Of a stretch of 64,000 bases of DNA, positions 26,531 to 35,550 are shown piece after piece. How positions within the stretch are numbered: position 1 is the first letter of the stretch; every line of letters starts with the position of its first letter. The position numbers and the translations under genes are program-made. Below the pieces are notes generated by a model, which did no database searches, was not told the origin of the DNA, and saw only the letters and a program-made list of their open reading frames with translations. The stretch spans positions 1-64,000 of the forward strand of contig NZ_BMFW01000006.1 in assembly GCF_014639275.1 (NCBI RefSeq). Direction: 5' to 3'. The stretch comes from Arthrobacter liuii (GTDB taxonomy: Bacteria > Actinomycetota > Actinomycetes > Actinomycetales > Micrococcaceae).

Positions 26531-26743
26531 ATGGAATCCGGATTCGACGCCGGGGACATGACTGCGAAGGAGGCTGCGGCCTAGCTGAGCGGCCCGGTCG
26601 GGTTCGAGATCAGCGTGAAATTCCTCTACGGTCTCCGCTCACTCAGCCGCGGCCCGGTTGTTGAAAAGCACCCTTCATCTCCTGTGGCTTCAACTATGGC
26701 ACGCAGCTGGCCGGCCACCTCCCGCCACATGCCCCTGTGCTAG
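26531..26743 (+). pseudogene. Decayed duplicate of the 25346-25708 HTH gene
   Basis: The frame begins MESGFDAGDM, matching MESELDAGDM of the intact gene, then KEAAA, a TAG stop, LSGPVGF, GLRSLSRGPVVEK. The stop replaces the Tyr codon of EAAAYLSGPVG. After about 50 codons similarity ends. It is a partial gene duplication with a nonsense mutation. Confidence 0.8.
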
Positions 26744-28122
26744 TTCTTACAGATCACATGGTTGATCTGCACTTGGTCGGGATTGAGTCCTGAGCGGGCT
26801 TCAATGTGCACTCGCTTAGGACTGTCTTTCGTCAGATTGCTCACCGTGCCGCTGGCGGTGCCTATGGTCTTTCCTTTCTGGAGCAGATCCACCATGGCTT
26901 CAGCCGACTTGCAGCCAGCATAAAGTGGCGTCCATAGCCATACTTCGGTGCACGCTGCCCCTGTAGTGCAGGTGTACTGGTCGTGCGCGACCCACTTTAG
27001 GTAAAAGGAGCCGTTCTGAGCCCAGTCTCCTTGCCGTTCCAGCTCCTTGACGACAGCCGGGTCGGCGCCGGGTGCCACTGTCGCTGCAGCGTCGGATGCT
27101 GAGGTTAACGACCCGGGCTGTGATACTCCGATGGCGAATATGCCGACACCAATGACCACCAATGCGGCGATGACGGCAATGAGACCGCCGTATCCTTCTT
27201 TTTTGCGTGGAGGGTTGTACGCTGTAGCGGGCTGCGTTGGCTGTCTTGTAGGAGACGGCGCCGGCGGCCGTAGTGGCGGGGAAACTGCTGCGGAGATGAC
27301 GGTGTTGATCCTCTTGTGGGCGCGCACATCAAAGACCTCGCGCTTCTCCATAATCATCCGTGTGTGCTGAAGGGCTGCCTCCCACTGATGGAGGCTCCCC
27401 TGCGATTCCTGGACCCAGGAGTTGGCGTCAGCCAGGAGCTTCGCGAAGATTCGTTCCTTGGCCTTTTCAACGGCTGTCCGCACGTGCTCTCGGGCATGCC
27501 CCACCGTGGTCAGCGGGTTCTCGTTCCTCGCGGCTGCGATTGTGCAGACGTGCCAGGCGATGGCGTCGGCAGCACCTTCACAGACTTCGTTGAGCCGCTT
27601 TTTGGATACTGCGGCAGGTGGTCCCAGATGCAGCTCCCCGCTGAGGTCCACAGGCGTCATGATCAACTCCGGGTCCACCAGTAGATTCCAACCCTGCGGA
27701 CGCGCCGGCCAAGAGGGGTCCGGTCTCCAGTCCGGGCCGGGCCTCCACCCCTCTGCCGGCCGCGGCCAGCCGGGTGGAGGATTGAAGACTTGGAGACGCT
27801 GCTGCGAGCCCGCAGCAGCAGGACGTGCCGTTGCCTGTGTTGACACGCCGTGAGCAGCGGTACTGGATGACCAGGCTGCCGTCTTGAACGCATCGATCTT
27901 GGAACGCGTCCGGAAGTACCTGACGGCGTTGATGATGGCGAAGATTGGGCCAAGGACAATCGCACCTTTGAAGGCCACATATGAGCCCCCAGCCGAGGCC
28001 GCGTTGTAAGAGGCGAGAGTCACGAGACCACCCACGACGGCAATGCCGACGTGGATCCATGCCCAGACCGCAAACCGCCGCGCGGCTCGCTCCAGCTCGG
28101 CAACATTGCCCAAATCCCCCAC
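26740..28122 (-). CDS. Large membrane-anchored protein, unknown
   Basis: A 460-residue protein. Residues 20-65 hold two membrane helices. Residues about 110-145 form a Pro/Gly/Trp-rich linker (NPPPGWPRPAEGW, PSWPARPQGW) of a kind common in actinobacterial surface proteins. A helical domain of about 120 residues follows, with Glu/Lys-rich helices, then a Pro-rich spacer and a third membrane helix (GGLIAVIAALVVIGVGIFAIG). The last 100 residues are an outside domain with four Cys (CTTGAACTEVW, YAGCKSAE, HVICKN). No catalytic motif was recognised. It stands alone on this strand. Confidence 0.6.
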   Translation of the reverse strand: MGDLGNVAELERAARRFAVWAWIHVGIAVVGGLVTLASYNAASAGGSYVAFKGAIVLGPIFAIINAVRYFRTRSKIDAFKTAAWSSSTAAHGVSTQATARPAAAGSQQRLQVFNPPPGWPRPAEGWRPGPDWRPDPSWPARPQGWNLLVDPELIMTPVDLSGELHLGPPAAVSKKRLNEVCEGAADAIAWHVCTIAAARNENPLTTVGHAREHVRTAVEKAKERIFAKLLADANSWVQESQGSLHQWEAALQHTRMIMEKREVFDVRAHKRINTVISAAVSPPLRPPAPSPTRQPTQPATAYNPPRKKEGYGGLIAVIAALVVIGVGIFAIGVSQPGSLTSASDAAATVAPGADPAVVKELERQGDWAQNGSFYLKWVAHDQYTCTTGAACTEVWLWTPLYAGCKSAEAMVDLLQKGKTIGTASGTVSNLTKDSPKRVHIEARSGLNPDQVQINHVICKN

Positions 28123-28264
28123 TTTTTACGTCCTTCTAAGCAGCGCGGCGTGATCCGCTTGCGCTAAGCGTAGTGGGCCACCGCCTTCCCCGTTATAGCG
28201 TCCCGAATATGTCGCAGGGATGGACTGGGAAAGGGCCAAGGATCTGTTCATCGGTGGGCCGTGC

Positions 28265-28945
28265 TTAGCCCTGCTTGAAGATCAGCTGCTCTATCTGTTC
28301 GGGTTCGATGCCAAGCTCTTCCGCCCATTCGGCCATACAGCTGGTGTACCGACGGTAGCTGTCGGCGCTGTTCCAGTTGAGCCAGAGCGGGCCGATTTCG
28401 TTGCAGTTCTTCCTGAACCAGCGTGCCACAATGCTGTCCAGGATCGGGGTCGTGGCTACTTGCTCGGAGGCCTTGGTGGAAAAGCTGATGTATTTAGTGA
28501 CCAACGCCGGCCCCCACCAGGCGAGAACTTCCTGTCACTCCGCCGCCGGTCAACGACGTGCTCGAACGCGGCGTTCCCGCCGCTGGTCATAGCGATCTGC
28601 GCGAGCGTGAACAGCTCGGCGTTGAAGTGCTTGCTGTTTGCCGGGTCCGTGTGACCCTGATGACCCGCTCAGCCCGGTATGGACCGAAACCCGTCCCTGC
28701 ATAGCCCCAGACATAGCTGGCGATGTAAGCATCCAGAGCAGAGTTAGGGTCCCGGATGAGCTTGAACGAGTCCAGGACGCCTGCGCGGCCTATACGATTC
28801 GGCAGTGATTCGAGAACGCTGTAGTCGCCGAGGTACTTTGCCCAGCTCTTCTTCTTCCATTCAAAGGGACCTTCGACGGCCGGCCCTCTGCATTCCAGTT
28901 CTTGAATCTTCTTTGCAGGTCGTCGGGCACAGCCGGCATCGTCAT
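28265..28945 (-). pseudogene. Frameshifted 8-oxoguanine DNA glycosylase OGG-fold-like gene
   Basis: Protein-like sequence runs through the whole region on the minus strand but changes frame three times, near 28885, 28650 and 28520. In order the pieces read MTMPAVPDDLQRRFKNWNAE, then FEWKKKSWAKYLGDYSVLE and VWGYAGTGFGPYRAERV, then SKHFNAELFTLAQIAMTSG, and finally WWGPALVTKYISF with IVARWFRKN and WAEELGIEPEQIE. Joined, they resemble the actinobacterial OGG-fold glycosylase-like family. No piece could work alone. Sequencing error could explain one shift but hardly three. Confidence 0.7.
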
Positions 28946-29127
28946 ATCTCCCTTAGGTGATCGTCCACTACTCTCGCATATGCCGTCCGGGTTTCTCCTT
29001 AGGCCGGGTCCGGGACTGATGCGAAATTGAAGACTTTCCGACCGTGAATAGTATGCAGCATGGGGAACAGTGAAAGCCGAGCCACGTCCTTCAAGAAGTC
29101 CTTGGAGGCCGCCGGATACAGCGTGGT

Positions 29128-29733
29128 GTGGAAGCCAAAGAAGGCCTGGTTCCCTGGGCGACTATCGAGGCGCTTCCCGCCACGGCTGCGGACACACTGT
29201 TGGTCATTTTCCGGGAACTGGGCGGCGTGCCGGCCCACCACGCAGCCCTGGCACCCGGCGGATGGGACATGCAGGCTGACCAGGTCCTCATTGAGTTTGA
29301 CGAGGACCTGCATTTCAACAGGTACCGGGCCTTTTCACTCGCCACACCATGGTCTGCTGAGCTTCCCTGGTCCGCGACGTACCGTGCCTACTCCACGGGG
29401 ATGGAAGGGATGTGCCTGAATGCCGGCGGACACGGCGGAAAGTGGGCCAATTCCTCCTCAGACCGCTTGTTCGGAGGCTCCGATGAGAAAGAGGTTCTCG
29501 GACCTCTGGGCTCTTCCCGGTGGAAGCAGCGCGCCCTTTATGACGCAATCAATGATGCTTACGCGCTGTGCTCCACGCAGGTGTCCCTGGCCAGGGTTTC
29601 GATCCATGACCAGATCGGTGGTTTGAACGTAAACCAGGCGACGAAGAAAGACCTTCTTCTGGAGCCGGAGGCACTCAGGCCCTTCCTTTTGGCCAGGACG
29701 GTGCCCGTGGAGGGGCTGAGCACCTCGCCATGA
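29128..29733 (+). CDS. Hypothetical protein, possible 5' frameshift
   Basis: A 201-residue soluble protein from GTG 29128. Features include FRELGGVPAHHAALAPGGWD, FDEDLHFNRYRAFSLATPW and a Trp-rich middle. No family was recognised. Another frame just upstream, beginning at ATG 29060 (MGNSESRATSFKKSLEAAG), also reads like protein and would join it by a one-base shift near 29130. The true N-terminus may therefore be longer and broken. Confidence 0.45.
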   Translation: MEAKEGLVPWATIEALPATAADTLLVIFRELGGVPAHHAALAPGGWDMQADQVLIEFDEDLHFNRYRAFSLATPWSAELPWSATYRAYSTGMEGMCLNAGGHGGKWANSSSDRLFGGSDEKEVLGPLGSSRWKQRALYDAINDAYALCSTQVSLARVSIHDQIGGLNVNQATKKDLLLEPEALRPFLLARTVPVEGLSTSP

Positions 29734-29829
29734 CCCTGTCGCTGCAAGGAAGCCTTGGCTGGCGCAGCCATTAGCGCAAATGGAGTCATAGGAGTGCAGG
29801 TGCCGCCACTGGAACAGGGCCCGGGATGG

Positions 29830-30465
29830 TCACCGTAGTGCGCGGCGCGGCGTCACAGCCGCAAGGTCCTCACAGCTGACTGCCTGAAGCGACGTACTTG
29901 GTCCGTGAAACACCAGGAGGGCTTCACCGGTCATATCTTTCACGGCCTCTGGGGCCTGAGGAGGGACTGAGGTGAGGCCATAGATGTCCTCCGGGCGATC
30001 AGAATTACCCAAAACGGTGCTCTCGTCGGGGACGACAATCCGGTAGTTGTTGGTGTTTCCCATATTTGAGAAACGGAAAATCAGGCCTAGGGCGGGGCAA
30101 TCCGTTGTGAAGGCCTCAACGGTATTGATGGGGCTTTGGTAGACGGTATCGGCGCCATACCTGGCGAGCTTGGCTTCCCACAGTCCGTCTTTTGCCACCC
30201 CTGAAAGGCCGGGGTCCCTGCAACCCTTTACGAGGAAGATGTCGGCGTCAGCCTTCCGTTCCTGCAGGACCGGTTTGCCGTCCGCATCAGGATGGTTCTT
30301 GCGGCACTCGGCAAGCACGTCGGGCGCGGCCCGCGGGAAGGCCCATTGGCCAGCGGCGACCAAAAGAGCGAGAACGGTACAGACGCCGGCGATCGTGCCT
30401 AACGACCACCATTTGCTGCGGGCCGAGCCGCCGCTCTGAGCGGAACCGCTTCCCGTGTCGCTCAT
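29830..30465 (-). CDS. Single-pass membrane-anchored protein, unknown
   Basis: A 211-residue protein. A Ser/Gly-rich start precedes one membrane helix (residues about 22-45, LGTIAGVCTVLALLVAAGQW) and an outside domain with Cys residues (LAECRKNHP, VKGCRDPG, TTDCPALG, SCEDLAA). It looks secreted and anchored. No family was recognised. Confidence 0.55.
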   Translation of the reverse strand: MSDTGSGSAQSGGSARSKWWSLGTIAGVCTVLALLVAAGQWAFPRAAPDVLAECRKNHPDADGKPVLQERKADADIFLVKGCRDPGLSGVAKDGLWEAKLARYGADTVYQSPINTVEAFTTDCPALGLIFRFSNMGNTNNYRIVVPDESTVLGNSDRPEDIYGLTSVPPQAPEAVKDMTGEALLVFHGPSTSLQAVSCEDLAAVTPRRALR

Positions 30466-30606
30466 ACGGGGAGTATCTGCTCATGCTCCGGGATCGTCAA
30501 TGGCCAGAGACGGGTTGGGGTAGAAGGAGGGGGCACACGGAGAGTCCCTAAAGAGTGGCCATTTACAGGCCCAAACAAGCGGATAGACCAAAAGACTGGC
30601 AACGTC

Positions 30607-31194
30607 CTAAGCGCCGTCGGCCAGCTCTTGCATCCGCAGACGCCGCTCTTCCCACTGCTCGGGCGTGAGGTCTGGAATGTTCGGCGCGGATGGGCGCAGA
30701 CCGATGAAACCGTCCAACTGCTCGCGCACGATGTCCAGGTGTCCGGCATGTCGGTGGGACTCGGCGATCATGTGCACCAGAAGGCGTTCCACCGTAGTGT
30801 GGCGGTGTCTTGTCCACCATGGCACCACGGCGGGTGCATCAAGCTCCAGTTCGTCGAGCACGGCATCGGCTGCCACCGTTGTCTGCCGGTACATCATGAC
30901 CGCCTCAGCCAGCGTCATAGTCGGCGGCGCGAGGAAGTCTGCCTGGGGGTCCCCGGATGCGATGACGCCCCGGACAACGGGGTTCTCAATGTCCCGTCCA
31001 AGACATGAAATGAAGTACTGGGACTCGGTGACGGCCAGGTGGAGCAGCAAGCCCATGACATGCGTGCCCGTCCGAGTCAGTGGAGTACGTGCCTGGGCAT
31101 CACTCAAGCCCTCACACTTCCACAGGATTGCTTCGCGGGCATCGCTTAAATATTCACGAAGCTGGGCTGCTCTGGCTTCTGTATCGAGTGGCAT
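30607..31194 (-). CDS. DinB-family (DUF664) protein
   Basis: A 195-residue four-helix-bundle protein of the DinB/DUF664 superfamily, to which mycothiol- and bacillithiol-dependent enzymes belong. The expected metal-binding histidines are visible: GLLLHLAVTE near residue 50, and HMIAESHRHAGHLDIVREQ around residues 140-158. LTRTGTHVMG and the C-terminal WEERRLRMQEL are also typical. The substrate is unknown. It neighbours broken chromosomal-type genes and looks like cargo captured from another genome site. Confidence 0.82.
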   Translation of the reverse strand: MPLDTEARAAQLREYLSDAREAILWKCEGLSDAQARTPLTRTGTHVMGLLLHLAVTESQYFISCLGRDIENPVVRGVIASGDPQADFLAPPTMTLAEAVMMYRQTTVAADAVLDELELDAPAVVPWWTRHRHTTVERLLVHMIAESHRHAGHLDIVREQLDGFIGLRPSAPNIPDLTPEQWEERRLRMQELADGA

Positions 31195-31240
31195 GAACTG
31201 AGTCTAGGAGCGCGGCTCGATCGCCGAGGGGCGCGTGAAG

Positions 31241-32070
31241 TCACGCCGCGTCAGGAACTCCTGACTCAGGCGCTTTCCCGACCCCAAGGAGAGCGACGGC
31301 GAGTAGAACCACCTTGCCACCCTGAATCAAGGGAGCCACCAAACGCAGGTACTCCTGCCGCATTGCCGACTGCATTTCCGGCGTTTGGCTGGTGACGATC
31401 ATGCCGATTCCGCCGACGCCGCCTGCCGGGCCTGCCCACAGATCTTCAGCATCGATGGTGAAGTCCCAGTCGAGGGTGTCTGTCTGCACTGAATCGAGGC
31501 CGGCCCGCACCAACAGTTCATGGAGCCCAGCCTCCGTGCGGTCAAAGTCCTTATCGGCTGGAAGCCTCTGTTGGTCCGGCACCACTGCCCCGCTGGCTTC
31601 CACCACGTCGGCCCACAGCTTGTTGATGGCGGAGAGTTCAGATGGCCAGATCGTCACGGAGACAGCTCCGTCCGGCCGGCAGACGCGCATCAGCTCAGTC
31701 ACCGCTGCGCGGGGATCCCCGACATGGTTCACAACGAAGGTGACACGACTGCGTCAAAAGTATCCGCTGCGAACGGTAGCTCCGGAAGTCGGCCGACCAG
31801 GAGTTCAGCCTGCGGCGCCGCCGCAAGGGCCAGCGAGAGCATCCTGGCGTCCGGATCCACGCCCGTCACCTCTGCTCCGCGGCTTAGGGCCAGGGCTGTG
31901 ACGTTGCCGGTGCCGCATCCAATGTCAGCCACACGGCGCCCGGTGAAGCTGCCGACCACTGCTTCTGCCGCGTCCAACAACGGCTCAACGGCCCCGGCGC
32001 ACAGGTGGGGGAAACTGCGGGCGTACGGGCCGCCCAAGCCGGCCCAATTATTGAGGGAGTCCTTTGCCAT
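31241..32070 (-). pseudogene. Class I SAM-dependent methyltransferase, frameshifted
   Basis: The first part, starting at ATG 32070 (MAKDSLNNWAGLGG), has the SAM motif VADIGCGTGNV and the acidic VTGVDPDARML. It reads to a stop at 31729 after FDAVV. The next frame continues FVVNHVGDPRAAVTELMRV and onward to 31241. The two parts join smoothly if one base is restored near 31740, within the post-II motif. A sequencing error is the alternative. The substrate is unknown. Confidence 0.8.
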
Positions 32071-32146
32071 GGGTCGACAGTATCTCCCCGGTCGGGCCGG
32101 CAAGCCCCAACAACAGATGTCGCGCAGCCCGGGCTAAGCTCCTGGG

Positions 32147-32716
32147 ATGGCGGGTGATATTCGGAGTCTGTTCCTCAACGGCACAGTCGGGTCCGGAAAG
32201 ACGACGACGGCCGAAGCCCTGCACCGGATTCTGATCGACGACGGAATCAGCAGCGCCGTCGTGGACCTGGACCAACTCCGGCGCGCATGGCCGGCTCCCC
32301 CGAACGACCGGTTCAACCAGGAGCTTGTACTACGAAACCTCCAGGCGGTCGCCGGAAATTACCGCCATGCAGGGGTGGGAAGGATTATTGTGGCCGGCGT
32401 CATCGAACACGCAGCCGATGTTGAGCGCTACCGTCAGTCTCTCGGCGGCCGTGAGCTGTCCCTGGTCCGCCTGAAACCAACCATCGGCACCGTTCAGAAG
32501 AGGCTGCGGCACCGACACGAGGCTGGGAGTCCTGATTTGTCCTGGCATCTGGACCGCAGCGTGGAGCTGGAGGGGATCCTAGACAAGGTCCGGCTCGATA
32601 CTCATGTCGTCGAACTGTGGCTCAGGGTGGGTGTCCCATCCCCGGTGCGCGATGGCTGCAGCATTCTCATCATGCTGCTGGTCAGGGCTCTTACCCCTGC
32701 CGGAACGGTCCTTTGA
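32147..32716 (+). CDS. P-loop kinase-like protein, C-terminally truncated
   Basis: A 189-residue protein opening SLFLNGTVGSGKTTTAEAL, a P-loop nucleotide kinase of the adenylylsulfate-kinase/zeta-like fold, with VVDLDQLRR as a Walker-B-like or substrate segment. Family-like sequence runs to about residue 150 (LDRSVELEGILDKV, near 32590). After that the frame is foreign: the antisense strand there encodes the start of a serine recombinase. The last 40 residues are therefore a chance tail and the enzyme is probably inactive. Confidence 0.65.
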   Translation: MAGDIRSLFLNGTVGSGKTTTAEALHRILIDDGISSAVVDLDQLRRAWPAPPNDRFNQELVLRNLQAVAGNYRHAGVGRIIVAGVIEHAADVERYRQSLGGRELSLVRLKPTIGTVQKRLRHRHEAGSPDLSWHLDRSVELEGILDKVRLDTHVVELWLRVGVPSPVRDGCSILIMLLVRALTPAGTVL

Positions 32717-32758
32717 TACGCGAAGATATTCACGAACCAGGAGATTCTTTGGGTCCAT
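32579..32758 (-). pseudogene. Serine-recombinase N-terminal fragment
   Basis: From ATG 32758 the frame reads LLVREYLRVSKDRSGRG, then SPDQQHDENAAAIAHRGW. This is the N-terminal catalytic block of resolvase/large serine integrases, with the nucleophile Ser in YLRVSKDRSG. It ends after about 50 residues near 32600, where kinase sequence in the opposite direction begins. It marks a recombination or deletion junction. Confidence 0.75.
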
Positions 32759-32881
32759 AGACCCACCCCAGTCCAAATAGTTGTCCCCACTCACCGCGGC
32801 GAGGTGGGTCTCCCAACGGGACGTGGCTTATGCGCTGACGCGCCTATGGCCGAGATGCCCACTGCCCGCGACATGACCCTG

Positions 32882-34003
32882 TCAGCGCGGAAGCAGATCA
32901 AAATAGGCGGTGCCAGAATTCCAGCTAATTGGATGCAGTAATGTACCAGCGGCGGGGTTCAAGGCGCTCCACATCATGCCGTTGCCCGCGTAGATGCCAA
33001 CGTGCCCCCAGTTATCCGGTCCTTGGGGATTCTGAACCACCAGGTCCCCCGGCTGCGGGTCGTCGGTCCGTACCCCACCACGCCACTGCTCCACCCGCGG
33101 CAGTTCGATTCCAGCCTGCCGATAGATCCATTGCACGTAGCCCGAACAGTCCCAGGCTTTGAATGCAGTGCCACCCCACACATACCGTCCACCTAGGCCT
33201 TCCTGCGTGAACCGCAGGATGTCCTGGCGGAGCTGACTCAGGTTTTTCCAAGAGGCCGCAGGCCCCACTTTGGGCGCCGAAGATGAGCAAGGACCTGGCG
33301 ATGTGTCCGGTTCCAACGCGGCAACGACTGCTGTCGCCGCACGCTCCCAACGCGCGTAAAGCTCGGGAAAAGCAGATACCTGGACTGCCTGAGCAGCCAG
33401 GTCTTTGTCCATCGCCTGCCACCCCGGTACGTCGAGAAGCCCTCGAGGACGTCCTCGGTTGGGACCCAAAGGGCCGCCGTAGAAGGCGCGGGCGTTGTAG
33501 AAAACGTCCATAAGCTGCTCAACGCTCCCCCACCCCGCCGTGGGACGTTGTTGAGCCGAGCCTATCGAGTCGTGGTCGCTCCCAACGCCGTCATTCGGAA
33601 AGCCCATGGAAGCCGGCACCCTGGGGTTTGCGAGTACGCGCAAACTCGACTCCTGCATCGCCATCATGATGGCAATGATCTGTCCCGAACGGGGTACGCC
33701 AAGCTGTTTCCCGACCCTAATGTACGCGCGAGCCACGCTTTCCTGTCGCGAGTTCAGCTCGTATAGCACCTGGCTGCCATCGCGGACCTCCAGACCCTCG
33801 GCAGTCCACGTACCCGTGCTGGTAGATGCAGCATCAGCCGGAGCACAAGCGACAGTGGGCTCGGCCTTCAGACCGGCAACTAGAGCCACACCCGCGACGA
33901 ACGCCATCAGGCCGAGAAGCACAAGGACAGTCACAGCGGCAGCGACACCCTTCAGCAGTGCCCGTCGCCTGACCAGACTCGCCGCTGCCACAAGACCGAT
34001 CAT
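32882..34003 (-). CDS. Transfer-associated cell-wall hydrolase (lytic transglycosylase-like plus NlpC/P60)
   Basis: A 373-residue protein predicted to open the peptidoglycan for the mating channel. An N-terminal membrane helix (residues about 18-45) anchors it outside. Residues 90-230 resemble a soluble lytic transglycosylase with Glu118 in MMAMQESSL. Residues 255-373 are an NlpC/P60 endopeptidase with Cys286 (WDCSGYVQW), His334 (NWGHVGIYAG) and a third polar position near His357. Bifunctional hydrolases of this type are standard in Gram-positive type IV secretion. Its start overlaps the stop of the VirB8-like gene in a TGATG junction. Confidence 0.9.
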   Translation of the reverse strand: MIGLVAAASLVRRRALLKGVAAAVTVLVLLGLMAFVAGVALVAGLKAEPTVACAPADAASTSTGTWTAEGLEVRDGSQVLYELNSRQESVARAYIRVGKQLGVPRSGQIIAIMMAMQESSLRVLANPRVPASMGFPNDGVGSDHDSIGSAQQRPTAGWGSVEQLMDVFYNARAFYGGPLGPNRGRPRGLLDVPGWQAMDKDLAAQAVQVSAFPELYARWERAATAVVAALEPDTSPGPCSSSAPKVGPAASWKNLSQLRQDILRFTQEGLGGRYVWGGTAFKAWDCSGYVQWIYRQAGIELPRVEQWRGGVRTDDPQPGDLVVQNPQGPDNWGHVGIYAGNGMMWSALNPAAGTLLHPISWNSGTAYFDLLPR

Positions 34004-34749
34004 CAGTAGACGATCCGGTCTGCGGTCGCATAGAAGCCAACCATGACGCAGTGGTCCGCAGGGGCTGTAACCGCGGGCGGGCAGTTCAGCATCACCGTTA
34101 TAGGTGTTGAATAAGTGTTTCGATCCCTGCTGGTCTCATCGACCACTTGCACGATCACAGTGCACACATGAAGGCCTGCCCAGGGAGGTGGGAATTCCTG
34201 AACTTTGGCCAACTCAAGATCGCAGCGAACAGATTGCGCGGTGCCGGTCCGGCGCGCCGCCTGCTGTCCAAGACTCGCGAAGGAAGTGGCAGTCACTCCA
34301 GTGGCCTCGAACTCTTTGACCAACACCGATAAAGGGTTGGATCCATCGGGAAGCAACTCCCACCACGAGCGCACCCGTGCATACACATCCGAATACGACG
34401 ACGAGCGGCTGTCCCAGGTGTAGATTCCCCTTGCTGCCTCTACAGCGAGCGCACGGAAGTCGCGCGTTGGCGAAAGATCAACAGGCGAGGCCAGTGCGGC
34501 CACATTGGTTTCGCCAGGGAGAGCAGAGGGCGCGCCCGTTGCCGAGGGCGTCCCGGAAGATGCTGACGCCAGAGGCGTGCTTGGTGTCGGGCTAGTGACC
34601 GACGACGTACCCGGCCTATCGCCCCGCCAGAACATGACAACAAGGCCGCCTATCAGCAACACAACGAAGAGTCCGGCAACGAACGAGCGCTGACGGCCCA
34701 CCGCAAGGAGTGCACGCAGTCCCCGGCTCCCCGTCCCCCCGCCAACCAT
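34003..34749 (-). CDS. VirB8/TcpC-like conjugal transfer protein
   Basis: A 248-residue protein with one membrane helix (residues about 22-42, FVAGLFVVLLIGGLVVMFW). A Ser/Thr/Pro linker leads to an outside domain starting near residue 88 (TRDFRALAVEAARGIYTW), with VYARVRSWWELLPDG and a C-terminal beta-rich part containing three Cys. Topology and place between a sigma-like gene and the cell-wall hydrolase match TcpC/VirB8-type scaffold proteins. The assignment rests more on context than on motif. Confidence 0.6.
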   Translation of the reverse strand: MVGGGTGSRGLRALLAVGRQRSFVAGLFVVLLIGGLVVMFWRGDRPGTSSVTSPTPSTPLASASSGTPSATGAPSALPGETNVAALASPVDLSPTRDFRALAVEAARGIYTWDSRSSSYSDVYARVRSWWELLPDGSNPLSVLVKEFEATGVTATSFASLGQQAARRTGTAQSVRCDLELAKVQEFPPPWAGLHVCTVIVQVVDETSRDRNTYSTPITVMLNCPPAVTAPADHCVMVGFYATADRIVY

Positions 34750-34752
34750 GAC

Positions 34753-35550
34753 TTATGCAGTCTGCCTGTTGGCCTCGTGCTGGAGCACACGCCAAGCTGT
34801 CCGGTACAACTGCCGCGCGAAACCGATATTCACGGCGACATACCGCTCAGTGACACCAAGCTCCGTCGCCAGCGCCGCCATCTGCACAGACCTAGGCAGG
34901 CCGCGCAACCCTGGACGGACTATGGTCTCCGCGACTCTTCTCAGAACAGCCGTAGGAAGGCAATCCGCAGCGCACCGGCAAAGACCTTCCATGCTGACCC
35001 CCGGCTCCGGGTGGCAGTTCAAAGCAGCATTGATAGTCATGGCGGTCTGCCGCACGACGGTAACGGCATGCCAGCGCCTCCTGTCCCTTGGCGAGGGCGG
35101 CCCGTAATGCCTTGGCCCGACTAGGCTTGAGACAGCCAATTGCCAGATATCCTCCCTCACGTTTCTTTGCACCAGGCCAAGCATGGCCTGAGCCCAGGCG
35201 TGATCGACATACTTCTCTGTGCTGTCCCAACCCAACCCGGCGCTGACGACAGCAAGCACTTCAGGTGAGGGTTCCGCCGTCGTGAAATCCATGAGCAGGG
35301 GCAAAGTCCGATGACTAAGTTCGCGCCGTACGTGTGCCGCGCAGATTTTGTTGCAAACGCCCTGGACCCAAGCTTCGAACGGAATTCCCGGCAACTCCCG
35401 GTAGCGCCCCTTCGTTACCCCGTCCCATACCGCGACCCGAATGTCCTGCATAAGGTCGTCCACATCGCAGGTGCGTCCAATCCGCGCCAGGCGCGAGACG
35501 ACGTAACCCTGCACGCTGTTCACCGCGCTCATGATTTGGTCGAGCGGCAT
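34753..35550 (-). CDS. Sigma-70-like factor heading the hydrolase operon
   Basis: A 265-residue protein from ATG 35550, which follows GGGGAG; the frame is open to 35736. Residues 8-80 match sigma region 2, with VDDLMQDIRVAVWDG as the core-binding helix and FEAWVQGVCNKICAAHVRRE as the -10 recognition part. The C-terminal 45 residues (MAALATELGVTERYVAVNIGFARQL) look like a region-4 HTH. The linker between them, about 120 residues with Cys-rich stretches, is unusually long. It heads an operon with the VirB8-like and cell-wall hydrolase genes, so it may direct RNA polymerase to transfer promoters. Confidence 0.65.
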   Translation of the reverse strand: MPLDQIMSAVNSVQGYVVSRLARIGRTCDVDDLMQDIRVAVWDGVTKGRYRELPGIPFEAWVQGVCNKICAAHVRRELSHRTLPLLMDFTTAEPSPEVLAVVSAGLGWDSTEKYVDHAWAQAMLGLVQRNVREDIWQLAVSSLVGPRHYGPPSPRDRRRWHAVTVVRQTAMTINAALNCHPEPGVSMEGLCRCAADCLPTAVLRRVAETIVRPGLRGLPRSVQMAALATELGVTERYVAVNIGFARQLYRTAWRVLQHEANRQTA

